A DNA stretch of 64,000 nucleotides, from contig NC_065535.1 of the NCBI RefSeq assembly GCF_932294415.1, positions 14,279,282 through 14,343,281 of the forward strand, in the 5' to 3' direction. The position numbers were made by a program, and so were the translations under genes. Below are positions 11,690 to 24,222 of this stretch, piece after piece. Below the pieces are notes generated by a model. It saw only the letters and a program-made list of their open reading frames with translations, was not told where the DNA came from and did no database searches. Numbering within the stretch: the stretch's first letter is position 1; every line of letters starts with the position of its first letter. Origin of the DNA: Quercus robur (Eukaryota; Streptophyta; Magnoliopsida; Fagales; Fagaceae).

Positions 11690-12742
11690 ATCGCTTAAAG
11701 TCTTGCAATCTTCAGTTATGTGTCCTTTTTCCTAATTATAATGGCAGTAAAGGCTCTGGTTTCTCTTGGATAGGTCCCCACCCATTTTATTGGGCCATTT
11801 AGAATACAGTTCATTTTTTTATCTTTTCCAGTATTTGATAGATAGGCTCTTTAAACAACGAACTAACCACCTGAGCACCCGCAGACGATGTCTAGTTGGG
11901 GAAATCTCTCCTCGGCCGATTACTGTGATATCCTCCTCCCCGAGAATCCCTCTTCTCAGGAAAAGCCTTCACCTTGCCCTTTCCCTGGGTTTGATCTTCC
12001 TCTACTCATTTGTACTTATCAATGCGATCCATAAGTTAGCGCATATTAAGGGCAGGCTTCATTGTTAATTACTTTCTCAACTCATGCTCTGTCGGAAGCC
12101 CTACCTTAAAAGTTCTCACTGCCACGTCCTCGAAATCCCCATCTATTTCATTGTACATTTCCCAATATCTGTCTGAATAGGTCTTAAGGGTCTCCCCTTC
12201 CCTCATCGCCATAGACAACAAAGAGTCTAAAGGCTTAAGGACCATACTACACGTCATAAATCTAGCACTAAATGCCTTTGTCAACTTCTTAAAGGACCTT
12301 AATGACCCCTCTTCTAAAGCATCAAACCACAGCATAGCCACAGGCCTAAGGCTAGAAGGGAATACCTTGCACATAAGAGCTTCATTGCCAGAATGAACTA
12401 TCATCTTCTGATTAAAGTGGCTCACATGCTCCACAAGATCAGACCTTCCATTATAGATGGTGAAAGTTGGCTGTGAAAACTGGTGGGGGAGCCTGTCCTT
12501 GTTGATTCTCCTAACAAATGGTGACTTTGAGATTTGACTAAGTGCTTTGCTCATCACGTCATTTCCCATGCTACGGTGAGATGACCCTTACCCACGCTTG
12601 AACATGCCTTTTTCCAATTTATCCTAGCATGAAGATGCTGAGAAGGACTCACTAGATGGGGTTCTAGACCTATGGCGATACGAGCGATCCCTACTTTCCT
12701 CTGATCCATCACTTGATGCGGGTGATGGACTCCTTTTGTCAC
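11690..12742 (-). pseudogene. Gag region of the Tat-like element, broken
   Basis: The main frame (12569-12069, 166 residues) holds the retrotransposon gag core: FTIYNGRSDLVEHVSHFNQK, LRPVAMLWFDALEEGSLRSF, then FSARFMTCSMVLKPLDSLLS. Downstream around 11760-11700 a CCHC-like knuckle can be read (CHYN, a stop, EKGHITEDCKT). Upstream frames to 12742 are fragmentary. It follows the PBS by about 300 bp. Confidence 0.8.
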
Positions 12743-13014
12743 ACTCCCTTCGCTGCAGCTTCCTACGCAAGTGATCTATCTCGAGTTGCAATTCCCGCAT
12801 CTCCTAATTGTGCAAAACATGACTCCCTATCCTTAAATGACTCCTCTCAATACACTCCGTATGGTAGGACTCTACCATGACACTTGGCATATGATGTCTG
12901 TCTCTCCTTTGCTCTAGATTAACAAACTGATTTTCCCTCTATGAATCAACAGATTCTTCCCTATTCTGTTCCAGGTTGGCCGTGGCTAACCAAAAACAAA
13001 CCCACAACAAAACC

Positions 13015-13038
13015 TTACTTCCCACAGACGGCGCCAAT
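13015..13038 (-). other. Primer-binding site region of the Tat-like element
   Basis: On the sense strand, right after the 5' LTR end, the sequence reads ATTGGCGCCGTCTGTGGGAA. TTGGCGCCGTCTGTGGGAA is the motif I know from many plant gypsy elements next to the LTR. It fixes the element's polarity as minus. Confidence 0.8.
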
Positions 13039-13264
13039 TGTAAGGACACAAAAACTTGGCGACCCAAACTCACTTAGAATAGTGAAATTTGTGCTATCCA
13101 GGTAGGCCTAAACCAATAGATATTTGTAAAGAGAGTGGGGTAAAGCAAGTTGGGCTTAGCCCAAGGATTCAGACAGAGAAGGAAGGAACGAAAGCCAAAG
13201 ATTAAATATATAAATGGTTCTTTACAATCTCACCCGAGGACGATCTTTTTGCACAAGGATGTAC

Positions 13265-13315
<51 letters not shown>

Positions 13316-13764
13316 TGTTCTAATATCTTTTCCTTGATTTTTCTGGGAGGTCCTTTCATCTGGAAGTCCTCTTTCTTTGCATACTCCTCAGCTAATTGCA
13401 TCCTAGTTCTCCATCTATAATCCCCCAGACTCTCCTTAGGACACTTGTCCCTTTAAACTTCTGTTGAAGGTGGTAGAAAAAGATGCGTAGTTGTAAATTC
13501 TACTGTTTAGGTCACTTCCCCATCAATGCAGCTGATAAAGCTGTTGCTAGTCATTTAGTGTGGAGGCAGTAGGTGAGCTTTCACTAGAAATCTCCTTCAC
13601 CTACCTTGACTCTCACTAAACACCATCCTCTCCATTCGGCCTTCCAAGAAGTATTTTGTCCCCTTTCCTCCTATCCTCGGGGGGATCCCCTCCGCGGGTT
13701 TAGAATGCTTTTATAATGATAATCACAACTTGTTGTATCCTTCCTCGGTTCTTTGGTCCCCATG
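13039..13764 (-). repeat. 5' LTR of the Tat-like element
   Basis: 726 bp, starting TGTAAGGACAC on the plus strand and ending GGTCCCCATG, where the other copy has GGTCCCCACA. A long CT tract lies at 13268-13312. It retains a ~128-bp segment (13391-13519) that is missing from the 3' LTR. Confidence 0.9.
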
Positions 13765-13785
13765 GTAGATATCAAAAAAAAAATT

Positions 13786-13939
13786 CCACTGTTTTACAAC
13801 ATTTTTACAAACTATTGATGTGGCAAATTCTTATTAGAATATAGGTCCACCACTAACATCACATTTATGTTTATCAATGATTATTTGAAAATTATTAAAA
13901 CCACATCAGCAGTTTATAAAAATGTTGTAAAATAGTTTG
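13786..13939. mobile_element. MITE (TTTTACAACATTTTTACAAA type)
   Basis: The left arm at 13791 reads GTTTTACAACATTTTTACAA and later TTGATGTGGC; the right arm at 13901-13936 (CCACATCAGC ... AATGTTGTAAAATAGT) is its inverted match. Length is about 150 bp. Related copies occur at 25094, 27287 and 47712. It directly abuts the LTR. Confidence 0.75.
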
Positions 13940-16588
13940 TATCTGTAGAATTACTCTTATAAATAGTTAAATACAGATACATATATAACAAATTTAAGGC
14001 TAAACTAACTCCATCAAATATGGACTAAAAAGAAACTAATTGTTATCTTGATTTGATGATATAAAGCAATCATAACGAGGTTTACGCTATAAATTCAAAT
14101 CTTATAATATCTATAAAAATAAAATAAAATAAAGTGACAGATATTTTAGTGAGAATTAAAAGTCGGTAGAGTTGAGTTGTAACAATACTTTACGGTAAAC
14201 ATCACTGAATGGATTGGGCTCAGATTGGAAGGATGGAGATTAGAGAGCAGCACCCAAGTGAAAACCCCTGATGAAATGAGGTTGGATTTGTTTGGGCCAA
14301 CTCATTCGATTATTGAGCAGATTGGCCTGTAATGGTGGACCATGTTAACCAGTATAATTGGGCTGATTTTAACTTGCTTTAGATTTGGTTTGCTTTACGA
14401 CCAAGAACGTGCGTTTATTGGGGGGGACAAGAACTTGTCAACTTTGGTCCTTGAAAGATTTGTACCATTCCAAAATTTATTCAGTATTCCTGAAACAATA
14501 TTCCCTCTTCAGTTCCACTATAAATTGTCTGTAAATTTGTGAGAAAAGATTGCTCTTGATTTCAGAGTACTTGGTTAGTGGGTTAAGACTTAAGACGGTC
14601 TGCCTCTTTGAGAATTGAACAGTGATAGAAAGAGAAAAAAAAATCAAAAGCAATCTAGTAAAAAAAATAACAACAAAACAAAACAAAAGGGATATGTCAT
14701 CTTGAGGTATAAAACCGATTAGGCAATGATACTCTTTCATTTGTTTTTTTTACATCCGCTATCATGTGTTAAAATGTGGATATTTCCACATCAATTGTGA
14801 ATATTAATGTAAAATAATAGACAAAAACAAATGTAAAAGGATATTCTTCCAAACTGATATGCATTATGGAGTTTTTTTTTTTATTTTAGTGGGGAAGGAT
14901 GAAATTGATCAAACTAAGGTATTTTTTGTTGGATTTTGTTAACGAATGTCCTATAAAGGCAGGGTTAAGATGCATGTAATGCTTTATTAAATAATATTGT
15001 TATACATTTTTCAAAAAATATATTCATTGTACACATTAAAAAAAAAAAAAAAAACACATAACTACAATGAATTTCTGCGTGTAAACCAATGAATCATTAA
15101 CAAGTGTATTTTATTTTTTTTAAAAGTATATATTACAGCTCAGAATTAAATATTTATTAATCTTTAACTTGTACTGTTAGGGCACTCGTTAACATAACCT
15201 CCTCCTCTTCTTTTAATTTTTTATTTTTTGTAAAAACGGCTGAGCTAAAAGAGTAACAAGACTTGCAATTAATTTTTAATTTATTCTTACCTTTTTTGTT
15301 TCTAACTTCTCCAACCTGATTGCTTAAATAAATCGGTCTGCTATTGGGCCAAGATGCTAACCACCACTCAACTAAAATGGAATCGTTGTTTCTCTCTGTA
15401 ACCACCTCAAATTCCGAGGACGGAGCAATCATATCTCTAAAACTGACCCAGATGATGAAGGTACTTAGTCCATTGTCCAAAATTATGCAACATGCTATCT
15501 TCCACTGTTTAATTACTTGCTAATTGCACTACTTCCTCATGGCTGCTAATATATGCTTCTGATTTTTTTTTTTTTTTACATAAAACGGAAACAACAATAA
15601 TAATGACAAAAAGTTATTATATTTGAGGAAAAGAATTTAAAGCTCAAATTCAGGAGCTTGAAATGCCGCTTTGACTAAATATCTCATCGTGCAACTATCT
15701 TGAAATTGTTGAGTAGCTTAAGCCCTATCCAAGTTCTGAGTGCATTGTTTTCACCTTCATAATTGCTTTCCGGTTTCAAAGCTGCTTTTGCTCCAAAAAT
15801 ACATCTGCTTCAACAGCCCCATCATGCAATCTGATTAGCCAAACTCAAGTGCAATGCATATGCTGTGGTCTTCCGCCCAGGTTCATGACTGCTTTTAAGG
15901 ACTCGAAGCACTCGATGACATATTTCCTCTGAAAGTAGTTTTTGAATTCATATCATTCATTTACTACTATGACTCCATCAGCCAAAACAGTTGAGATTTA
16001 TATTAGATAAGATTTGCACCATCTCCCCTTCAAACTTAATAAAAAAAAGCAGGTCCTAGCTACCTCCATTCTTTCGGAACCACTTAACCATCAAGGCAAC
16101 TCAGCAAGTGTTAGCAATCTCTCAGAGGTTGCTTTCAAACACACCTACTTCGTAGTTTGAAAATGGGCACTAAGCAATATAAAGGATAAAAATTAAAAAT
16201 TAAAAAATAAAATAAAAAAAGATTCCTGCAACATAGATGAATGACTACTGCTTGCTGAGAGTTGCAGATGGGAAGTGGTTTATGGTGATGCATCTGACAA
16301 CTGATAACCATCACTCCACATGAACCATCCACCCACAAACACACACAAAGAAAAAAAAACTATGTACCAGATGCAAGCTACATAACGAATCTCTGACTAT
16401 GTTATTATAAAAGAATAAACACGATCGTGTTTCTAATCTTAGGTACCAATCAAGCTACAAATGTGTCTGTCAGCTGTATTTGACAGACAAGTTATCTCAA
16501 ACTGATTCAGAAGCATGTCAGATTCCATGAAGGCACTGAGATTCCCATACTGTATGGTGTATACTCTTAATTCTACATCATTAAAAAG
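13940..16588. other. Intergenic region downstream of ROPGEF
   Basis: AT-rich, with short open frames that lack recognisable similarity. Around 14040-14130 there is a weak SINE-like stretch. About 15060-15190 resembles sequence in the duplicated block at 28.7-28.9 and 32.7-32.85 kb. The stretch just left of 16588 should include the ROPGEF 3' UTR; I see no sure polyadenylation signal. Confidence 0.5.
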
Positions 16589-19500
16589 TTACTTTTCTAA
16601 CTTCTCATCTAGAGCGTACCTCAAACTCTTTACAGCATGATGCGTCCTTCTACTGGGGCTTCCAGCTGTTTGACTGGAATGGAATGCTGGTATTGCGAAT
16701 GGAGAAGCACACGGTGAGTGTTGAGTTGAGAAGGGGCTCTGTGACATCCACTTCTGTTTGGGAAGAGAACAACCAAACCTTTCCCGGTCATACAGAGAAG
16801 TTGACTCTGCTGCTGCACGTTGCTTAGTGGCATCATCTACATATAGGAGATCATCAATCCTTGCCATTATGTTGAAGGCTAAGCTCTCCATCACTCTGGA
16901 ATAGCTCTCAAGGATTGACTGCCCAACATCCTGCAGCAGAGACAAAAATTAGTCTTCCCATTTAGCATATATGTTCATTCACAGTGTGTGATTTTGGAAG
17001 AGAAGGGAGTGTGAGGAGTTGTAAAGGCACTTCATAAAAAAAAGTTTCAAGGTCCTTAATTGGTCCATGAGGACCTGTATCATGCCTGCATACAATCTTG
17101 AAATGCATTACCTCCTAATTTCCTGCAACATTAGTTTCCATTTTGTCAATGTTCATGTCTGAAAATGCCATAAAAGATGCTACAATGGCATGAGTTGAGG
17201 GATAATATTTGCAAAAGAGATTCTCTTTGTTGGGATGACATCACATGGTATATTTTACATTGTGCATATTGATATGCTGACCAGAGATGCTATTGATGCC
17301 TAAACAAAACAACAATAACAAAACACAGAAAGAGGATAACAAAAACTATAAGTTTCAAATGAAGATAAATGCTTAAGGGCTACACCTTATTATACTGAAT
17401 CTTGCTCATGTCCAAAGCAGTCTGTGGGAGGCCGGGGAACCGTAGCCTTAAATTCTGTAAGAGGGTCTCAGCCCGATATGCTAGAAGCTTACTCTTTTCT
17501 ATATCACCTACAAAGCCCTTAACCTTGCCACCCCATGATGACTTTCCAGCCTTTGCATGAATTGAATGACCTTTTGGATACTTCTGCCTCCAAATGTGCA
17601 CAGCAGCCTCAATCCTGTTTGCTATATCCAGAGTGGTGTACTCTGATGAAAGGTCTAAATAATCAAGAAGGCACTCGGGGGAGAATTGCTCGGCAGTAAT
17701 GTAACGATATATGATTTCTCCTAAACAAGCTTTTCCACTCTGAAAAATTAGTAGAAATCATGATGTGGTAAAGAATGAGAGAAATGAAGAAAATATACAA
17801 AACAAGTTAATTTCTTGAGCTGTAACATGCTCTTTGGAAGATAAAAATCTAATTGCTCATAAAATCAATAGACAATAGAAATCCTATACTAGTCCATGAT
17901 GCATGAATCATTAACAGAGAATATAATTAAGATCCTCAAATAATTGCATGATAAAGAATCTGACAAAACTAGGCAGATCGCAACTTGAGATTAGCTAGTG
18001 CATCCAACTACAGACCTCCTTCAGTGGGAGAGATAAATTGGAAATATAGAACAGTGCTTACATAAATTAACATCATCCAAAGAAGTTTAAGGAGAAAAAT
18101 AAATTAAAATTAACATTTCTTCTATACATAATTTGAATGAATGAAATCATCTTGCCATGAAATATGGGTATGTAGACATGCAGAGACAGTTTGAATAGAA
18201 AGACAATGCCTCCTGATTTATTTCAAAATCATAAATATATGTTTCTAACTAGAAACAAAAAGACTATCATACAAACATGGAGAATTGGCACTGCATTATT
18301 TTCTCATCCAAAACATATCAAAGATCTTATCGTGGCAAGGGCAAGCACACAAGCAAAGGCAATTCAGAAGACCAACATATGCATGAATTAGATTTTTTAT
18401 GTAATGACAGAGTATAAGAAATATTTACAAGCATAGGTTGCACTTGATTTCAGAATGTAGGCCCTAGATTCAGGAAAAGGAGACAGATTCTCAACATTAA
18501 GAACCTCATGTAGGGAGAAAATCCCCATAATCCAGACAAAAGAGACTTGTCATCAAAATTATAATGCCATTATTACCAATATGGAGATAAATTTAAAAGG
18601 TCATGACATACTCAAGCATCACTCACTATTAAACAACAATAAAGCAAGGACACATTTTAACAGGAAGACCGTAAACTGACCTGATCCCATATTAATCTGA
18701 TTATAACTCAAGATTATCAAACAAATGAAGCCTCCTAGCTAACTAGATTTGATCCGAATGATTTGAATGAGCCACATATTTACTAAAATGGGAACAAACT
18801 AAAATCTACTTGATAATGGTAGGACCTTAGGAACTTCGTTGCTTGCTTACTAGTGTTTTTCAAGAACCACATTACCAATACCTATGCCTCTGCATATGTG
18901 TATGATAGTACTTGCACTTCTGTCCAATGTGACTAATAGTTTGTGAAGGATTTTGTTCACTGGAAGTCTGGAACCACAAAAAAATTTAGAGAATGTTAAC
19001 CTAATAAGAGTAACAGTTAACCATCCCACCATTCCTGTCATAAGGGAAAAATAACCTCTATTTGAAGAAATTTCTGCAACCCAACAGTAATTTTAACTGA
19101 TACAGCCTTCAACAAGGAAAATGTAATTAACCATGGGCATGTCTTTGCTCGCATGTTGCAAGCAAATCTAACTGTGTAGAGTTTTATGTCCCTAAAACTG
19201 TAATCTGTTTAGCTCCAAATTACTTTACTACATATAAGTGAATCAGAAAATCTCAGTAAAAATTCTCTACCATACTAACTACCAAGAATAAAATGCAACA
19301 ATCTCTTCAATTTATCAAAATTAATGATGGTAGAAGGTCTAGCATTTGTTACATCTGCAAGTCGTTGAAGAGTTGTTCACTTAATATCCATATCTGGCTC
19401 ACAATCCATGTATTTTAATAGGAGAATACAATTTTAAAACATAACAGCCCTGTACCTTGGGCAAGCTGTCCAAGTAAGCAACTGGGATATCCATCTCAGC

Positions 19501-21320
19501 CAGAACACTGCTATTAATTGCCAAGGCAGCCTTAAGGATCTGATTTGTGCATTCCCTGGAGTGCTGCAATTTTTTCCTTACATCTTCAGATAAGCCATTT
19601 GGTGGGACCTTAGGGAAGGGGAGCCACCATTTCTCTTGATGCCTAATTGAAGTTCTAACAGGGGATGTAGATAAATGATATGTATCTATGTCATTAGTTC
19701 CAGCAACAATTATCCCACGATCAACATAATAAAACTCAGAATCGTGAAACCCATCAAGAATGCCAAGCAGCATTGCATCTAGTTTTTTGAGTGCCGGAAG
19801 GTTCACATATAGGTCTGAACGAGGCCGAGTTACCATAACCTCAAAGGTCCCACCACCTGGGAATTCTTGCACAGATGGAATGAGCTCTACAATGGAGTCA
19901 CTCACACATAAAAGCCATTCCATTTCTCGACACCACATTGATTTCTTCTGTGGAGCCAATGGCTCCAGCTTCCACAGCTCTCCAAACACAGTAGCTGCCA
20001 CATATAATTCATGCTAAGAACATAAGCATACACAAAATAGAATAAAATCAACTAAGTCCACTGTCGAGAAAACTATTTAAAACACACACAAAAAGGTTGT
20101 ACCCAGCACACAAAGTAAGCAGCCCTACCCATTTGCACAAAAATTGAAGTTTCTAAAGCTAATGTTTTCTATCGCATTCTATTTCATCCCCCATCTAACA
20201 CAAACACACAACAAATTACAGATGCATAATCTTAGCCCAAAAAAAAAAAAAAAAGACCAAATTAAGATCAATTATCATATTAAAATATGAAGGAAGAAAC
20301 AGACCAGAGAGATTTGTGATGGCATTAGAGATAGCAAGAGCAGTACAAACTCCCTTCCCTCCACCTGACATATCTTCTCCGAGCAGAAGCTTGGCAAACC
20401 GCTCTTTCATCAACTCTAATTCTGCAACCACATAAAACATAACCATGGATTAAGCCCAACAAGTTGAAAGAAATTTAGTAACTCAACCTTTTTGTTTTGG
20501 ATTTTTTTTTTTTTTTTGGTTCACAACAAAACCAAAGTAATCAGCTGAACTAAGGTCCCGATGCTTATTTAATCGAGAGTTAATTCCAGTTTTCCATTTC
20601 TTTTAAGAGCTAAACATGTTAAACTTGATCATATTAGGACTTAATACACACCGTTGATCCTAGAGTTTGGCTCATGAGTGATTTAAGTTCGTCAAGTTTA
20701 AATGATCATTTTTAGTCCCTTGGAATTTGGATGACAAGGCTAAAGTTTAAGCCTTTAAGGAGGGCCTAATATTAATTTTCCTAACTCTTTTCCTCAACAA
20801 CTAAACTGAATCCTCCTATCAAAAAAAAAAAAACTAAACTGAATCAAATTACAAAACATAGTACAGATCCAATATGTCACAATGTCTGTTGAAGTAGTCA
20901 AATCTTTATAAGGGGAAAAAAAAATTGAACCGTTAGATCTTCCAAAAATAAAAACTGAATCCAAATATGACCGTTAAATTTTCCAAAAATAGATAAGTCC
21001 AAGAAAGAGAAAAGAATTGGAAACAACTAACCAGTTAACTCTCTCTCCGGTTTCTCAGTCTCGTCCTCCGCCGGAATCACGACGTGTCTGCCGCCAATCA
21101 CCGGCAAAGTCACCGGAACCTGCGCCGGAAAAGCTGAATTATCGGAGAAGTCTGGTCCGGCGAGCGAAGAAGGCTCTGTATCGCAATCGTGATCGTAGTA
21201 GGGCCGACACAAAAAGCCACCACCGGAACTCTCGGACTCGCTGACGTCCGCACTGATACTGTAGCTCTCGAAGCGCTCGCTCAATCGTTCGAGCTCATCT
21301 TCTGACGAAACACTCCCCAT
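16589..21320 (-). CDS. ROPGEF: Rop guanine nucleotide exchange factor (PRONE domain)
   Basis: Activates plant Rho-type GTPases (Rops) by exchanging GDP for GTP at the plasma membrane. Five exons on the minus strand: 21320-21032, 20421-20305, 19994-19456, 17739-17386, 16930-16589, all with GT-AG introns and consistent phases, giving 546 residues. The variable N-terminus (residues 1-96) begins [20 protein letters not shown]; the ATG at 21320 fits relatives such as Arabidopsis ROPGEF1 better than the in-frame ATG 33 nt upstream. The PRONE catalytic domain spans about residues 97-470: [53 protein letters not shown], then [13 protein letters not shown] and [20 protein letters not shown]. The C-terminal tail (about 470-546) is divergent and ends [13 protein letters not shown]; such tails are autoinhibitory and kinase-targeted in the family. 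No defect is seen. The exact subfamily number is not assigned. Confidence 0.95.
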
Positions 21321-21689
21321 TTGATCAAGAAGATCAAACACAAAGCGAATCAAGGATCATAATAACCGTACATTTTTCCCTATGATTATGATGATCGAAT
21401 TATAGATTGAACTGTACACAAAATTTATGGTCTCTCAGAGTAAAGGGGCTGAGCAGAGTGATAACAGAAAAGCAAATAAAGTTGATGGTACTGCTTCTAC
21501 TGTACTGGCACTGAGAGTGAGTGATACGTGCTTCTCTGTCTTTTTCTCTCTCCTTTGTCTCAAACTTGCGTTTGTTTCGCAATCAATCATGTGGTTTGAT
21601 GAAATTGCCGTTGGGTTGCGTTAACAGCACTGCAGGGACCGCTACGGAGACAGGGGAAGCTACTTTCTTTGATAAAATTGATGATATGT

Positions 21690-21697
21690 CCACGTGG
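21690..21697. promoter_or_regulatory. G-box upstream of ROPGEF
   Basis: The palindrome CCACGTGG lies about 370 bp upstream of the ROPGEF start codon. CACGTG G-boxes bind bZIP and bHLH factors. Function here is inferred only from position. Confidence 0.4.
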
Positions 21698-21780
21698 GGT
21701 TGTGGAGCGTGGAAGGCACAGCCTGCGGTTTTTTTTTTTTTTTTTAAATTTATTGTTAGGTTAGGTTTGGCAGCTTATTA

Positions 21781-22770
21781 GAGCATCCATAGCAGATGTT
21801 ACAAAAAAAATATATCATTTTGACACATCAAAAGTCTACTTTATTATTTTACCATATCATTTTACAATATCTTATTTATCATATATTTTATTCTTCAATT
21901 CTATATATTAAAATAATATTTACAACACATTAAAATAATATATTAAATTCCTCCCCCATCATCATCATCATCATCAACCACCACAACAACAACCAGAAAA
22001 ATTGTTGTGGCCACAATCACCAGAAAAACCAGAAAAATTGTTGCGGCCACAATCACCAAGAAAAAAAAAAAACCACCAAAATTAACCCACAACCGCCACC
22101 GAATCCACCACCAAAACAGAAAAACAAAGATAAAAAACATATCAGAACAGAGATCGGCACCACCACTGATTCTCCATCACCGATTTGCCCACCACCGATT
22201 CGCCCATCACCAGTTGATCCACCCACCACCACTGATCTACCCATCACCATCTCAACCCACCCACCGCCATAACCCACCACCATAACCCACAACCCGAACC
22301 CACCCACCACCGATCTACCCATCTCAACCCACCCACCACAACCCACCCATCAAACCACAACCAAAAAACGTGAACGAAAAAAAGAAAAAAGGAAAAAAAA
22401 AAAAAAGAACCCGAAGCGGAATAGAGAAGACAAATGGTCTGTGGCGTCAAGTGGTGGTCTTTGGTGAGATCGGCATTGTCGAGTGGTGGCCATTGGTGAT
22501 CAGCGTGCTGTGGAAGACGAATGGAGAAGATAGAGATGAGAAGACGGAAAGAGGGAGGTGATGAGGAGAGAAAAAACGGGAATAAAATAATAATATATAT
22601 TATGCAATTGTTGTCCATACCGTCTCAAATTTGAGACAATACTGTAGCATGTTGCAAATTTTTGGAACATTTAACACATCTGATAATGCATTGTTTTTTG
22701 TGTTTGGTATGCTAAATGTGCCAAATATTTGACATTTAACACATATACCACAGCTGATGTGGATGCTCTA
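21781..22770. mobile_element. Non-autonomous TIR transposon with CCACCA-rich core
   Basis: The ends are inverted: left GAGCATCCATAGCAGATGTT, right CAGCTGATGTGGATGCTC. Flanks are TTA on the left and TAA on the right, so a clear target duplication is not proven. The ~990-bp body has AT-rich ends and a core (21950-22350) of CCACCA, CACCGAT and CATCACC repeats that open frames on both strands. These frames are low-complexity and I do not treat them as genes. No transposase is present. Confidence 0.7.
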
Positions 22771-22953
22771 AGTGTCCGTCCATTTGGGACAAGCTAAATA
22801 TTTCAATATATTTTTGTTATTATTTATAGATCTTATTATACTCTTTAGTACTATTTATGAGTTTTACTGTACTATTCAGCTAAATTTTACAATTATCTAC
22901 AATAATTTTAGCAAAAAAATTTCAGCTAAATAAGTTATTTTTAAACGGACACT
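22771..22953. mobile_element. Short MITE with AGTGTCCGT ends
   Basis: Left end AGTGTCCGTCCATTTGGGAC and right end TTAAACGGACACT are inverted repeats, and inner sequence (GCTAAATATTTC versus TTTCAGCTAAATAAG) also matches inversely. Length is 183 bp. A more decayed related stretch follows at ~22960-23140, ending TTATTTCCAAACAAACTC. It abuts the larger TIR element on its left. Confidence 0.65.
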
Positions 22954-23144
22954 AAAAAGTCAGTTTTTTTTATTTTTAGCTTATTTTTACTACTATTTAT
23001 GAGTATTATTACAATTTTTATACTATTTATAAGTCCTATTATATTATTTTAATTACATTTTAACTTTATTTATAATACTTATAACAAAATATTTTTAATT
23101 ACAATTAAATAAGTTATTTCCAAACAAACTCTACCATAGTTTGC

Positions 23145-24222
23145 TATTTATAATCTTGCTTGGTTAAATATATTTTTTTAGTAATAGTGGGATGACAGTA
23201 ACACACGCGCCGAGGTACCTTATGTAGCTTGCTATTTAAGGTCGTGCTTGGTTTAGGTCAATGTACGGAGGGAAAGTAATTTTATGGATGGATTCTGCTA
23301 ACTAGCGTTTAATGAGTAACGACAAGTGTTATTTACTATAAATGATAGATCACCGGTTCGAGTTCGGAAATTAATTAATATAAAGCTTGACTTTCATATT
23401 CAATAAGTCATCGTAGGATACACGTGCAGCAAAAATAAAATAAAATCATTGTAGGTTATAGAGGGGTGTCACCAAACCACAAAAACTGCATTAAAATTGC
23501 CCGTAAAATGGCATAATTGTATTGCACCATAAGTAATAATGCACCGTACTTTTTTTATATATTAATATATTTTTTTTTTTAATATTAAATATATTATTAA
23601 TAGTTTAATAACCCTAGTTTAAAAAAAAAAAAAGGTTTAATAATCCTAACAAGTATTGATTAAGAAAGCCAGCCTAAAATAAAATAAAAATAAAACTAGC
23701 TCAATAGTTTAAAATTTGGCCCAAAACAAAGGGAAAAATCAGTTTTGAGTTGGGCAGGAAAAACCAAAAATTTGAAAAATATATCGGCTTTAAACCAATC
23801 TTATACACCGCACCATACATGTGACTGCAAAAATAAGATACAATGCAGTTATGATTTTGGCTAAACTCTAAACCGCACCGCACTACACCGCACACATCGC
23901 ACATGTGACCGCAAAAATGAAGTACAATGCAGTTATGATTTTGGATAAACCGTACCGCACCGCACTGTGAACACCCCTAATTACACACAAAGGTTTTTAA
24001 TACTACTATCCATGTAGTGGCAGTTCTAAAAATATTTTTTTTGAGTGGTCAAAAAGAAAATTCGAATATATTGACATAATAAAAAACACGCAAATAGAAA
24101 AAGTTTTATAATCCCCTTCTACTAACAAGATTAAAAGGCAAAAAGCAACTTATGAGAATTAAAATGAAAATTGAGGATGTTAATATGAGAGTAACAAAGT
24201 AAGAGAGAATCTAAATTGATAA
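23145..24222. other. Intergenic region with no supported gene
   Basis: AT-rich. A roughly 100-bp near-direct repeat can be seen around 23790-23970: two copies of a block with CACATGTGACCGCAAAAAT-like and ACAATGCAGTTATGATTTTG. No coding similarity recognised. Confidence 0.5.

Larger units (their letters stand above)
2587..13764 (-). mobile_element. Ty3/gypsy LTR retrotransposon, Tat-like, defective
   Basis: An 11.2-kb element read on the minus strand. The 5' LTR is 13039-13764 and the 3' LTR is 2587-3865. In sense order it has gag (~12.7-11.7 kb), aspartic protease (~11.4-11.0), reverse transcriptase (10.8-10.0), RNase H (10.0-9.5), a second RNase H-like domain (9.5-9.2), integrase (8.9-7.65), a tandem repeat array, and an antisense ORF on the plus strand (4.3-6.7). 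A second RNase H and an antisense ORF are known traits of the Tat lineage. All frames carry stops, so it cannot make its own proteins. The flanking pentamers GTAAG (left) and GTAGA (right) are similar but not identical, so a perfect target duplication is lost or was never present. Confidence 0.9.

Noticed and set aside
15157-15480. 107-residue minus-strand frame
   Set aside because: No recognisable domain, AT-rich lysine-biased end, no splice context; likely chance.
21321-21353. Upstream in-frame ATG of ROPGEF adding 11 residues
   Set aside because: The next Met begins MGSVSSEDE, matching family N-termini as I recall them (MGSLSSEED in Arabidopsis ROPGEF1).
22007-22346. Open frames on both strands over the CCACCA-rich core
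   Set aside because: Low-complexity translation of a simple-repeat core inside a TIR element; no domain and no start context.
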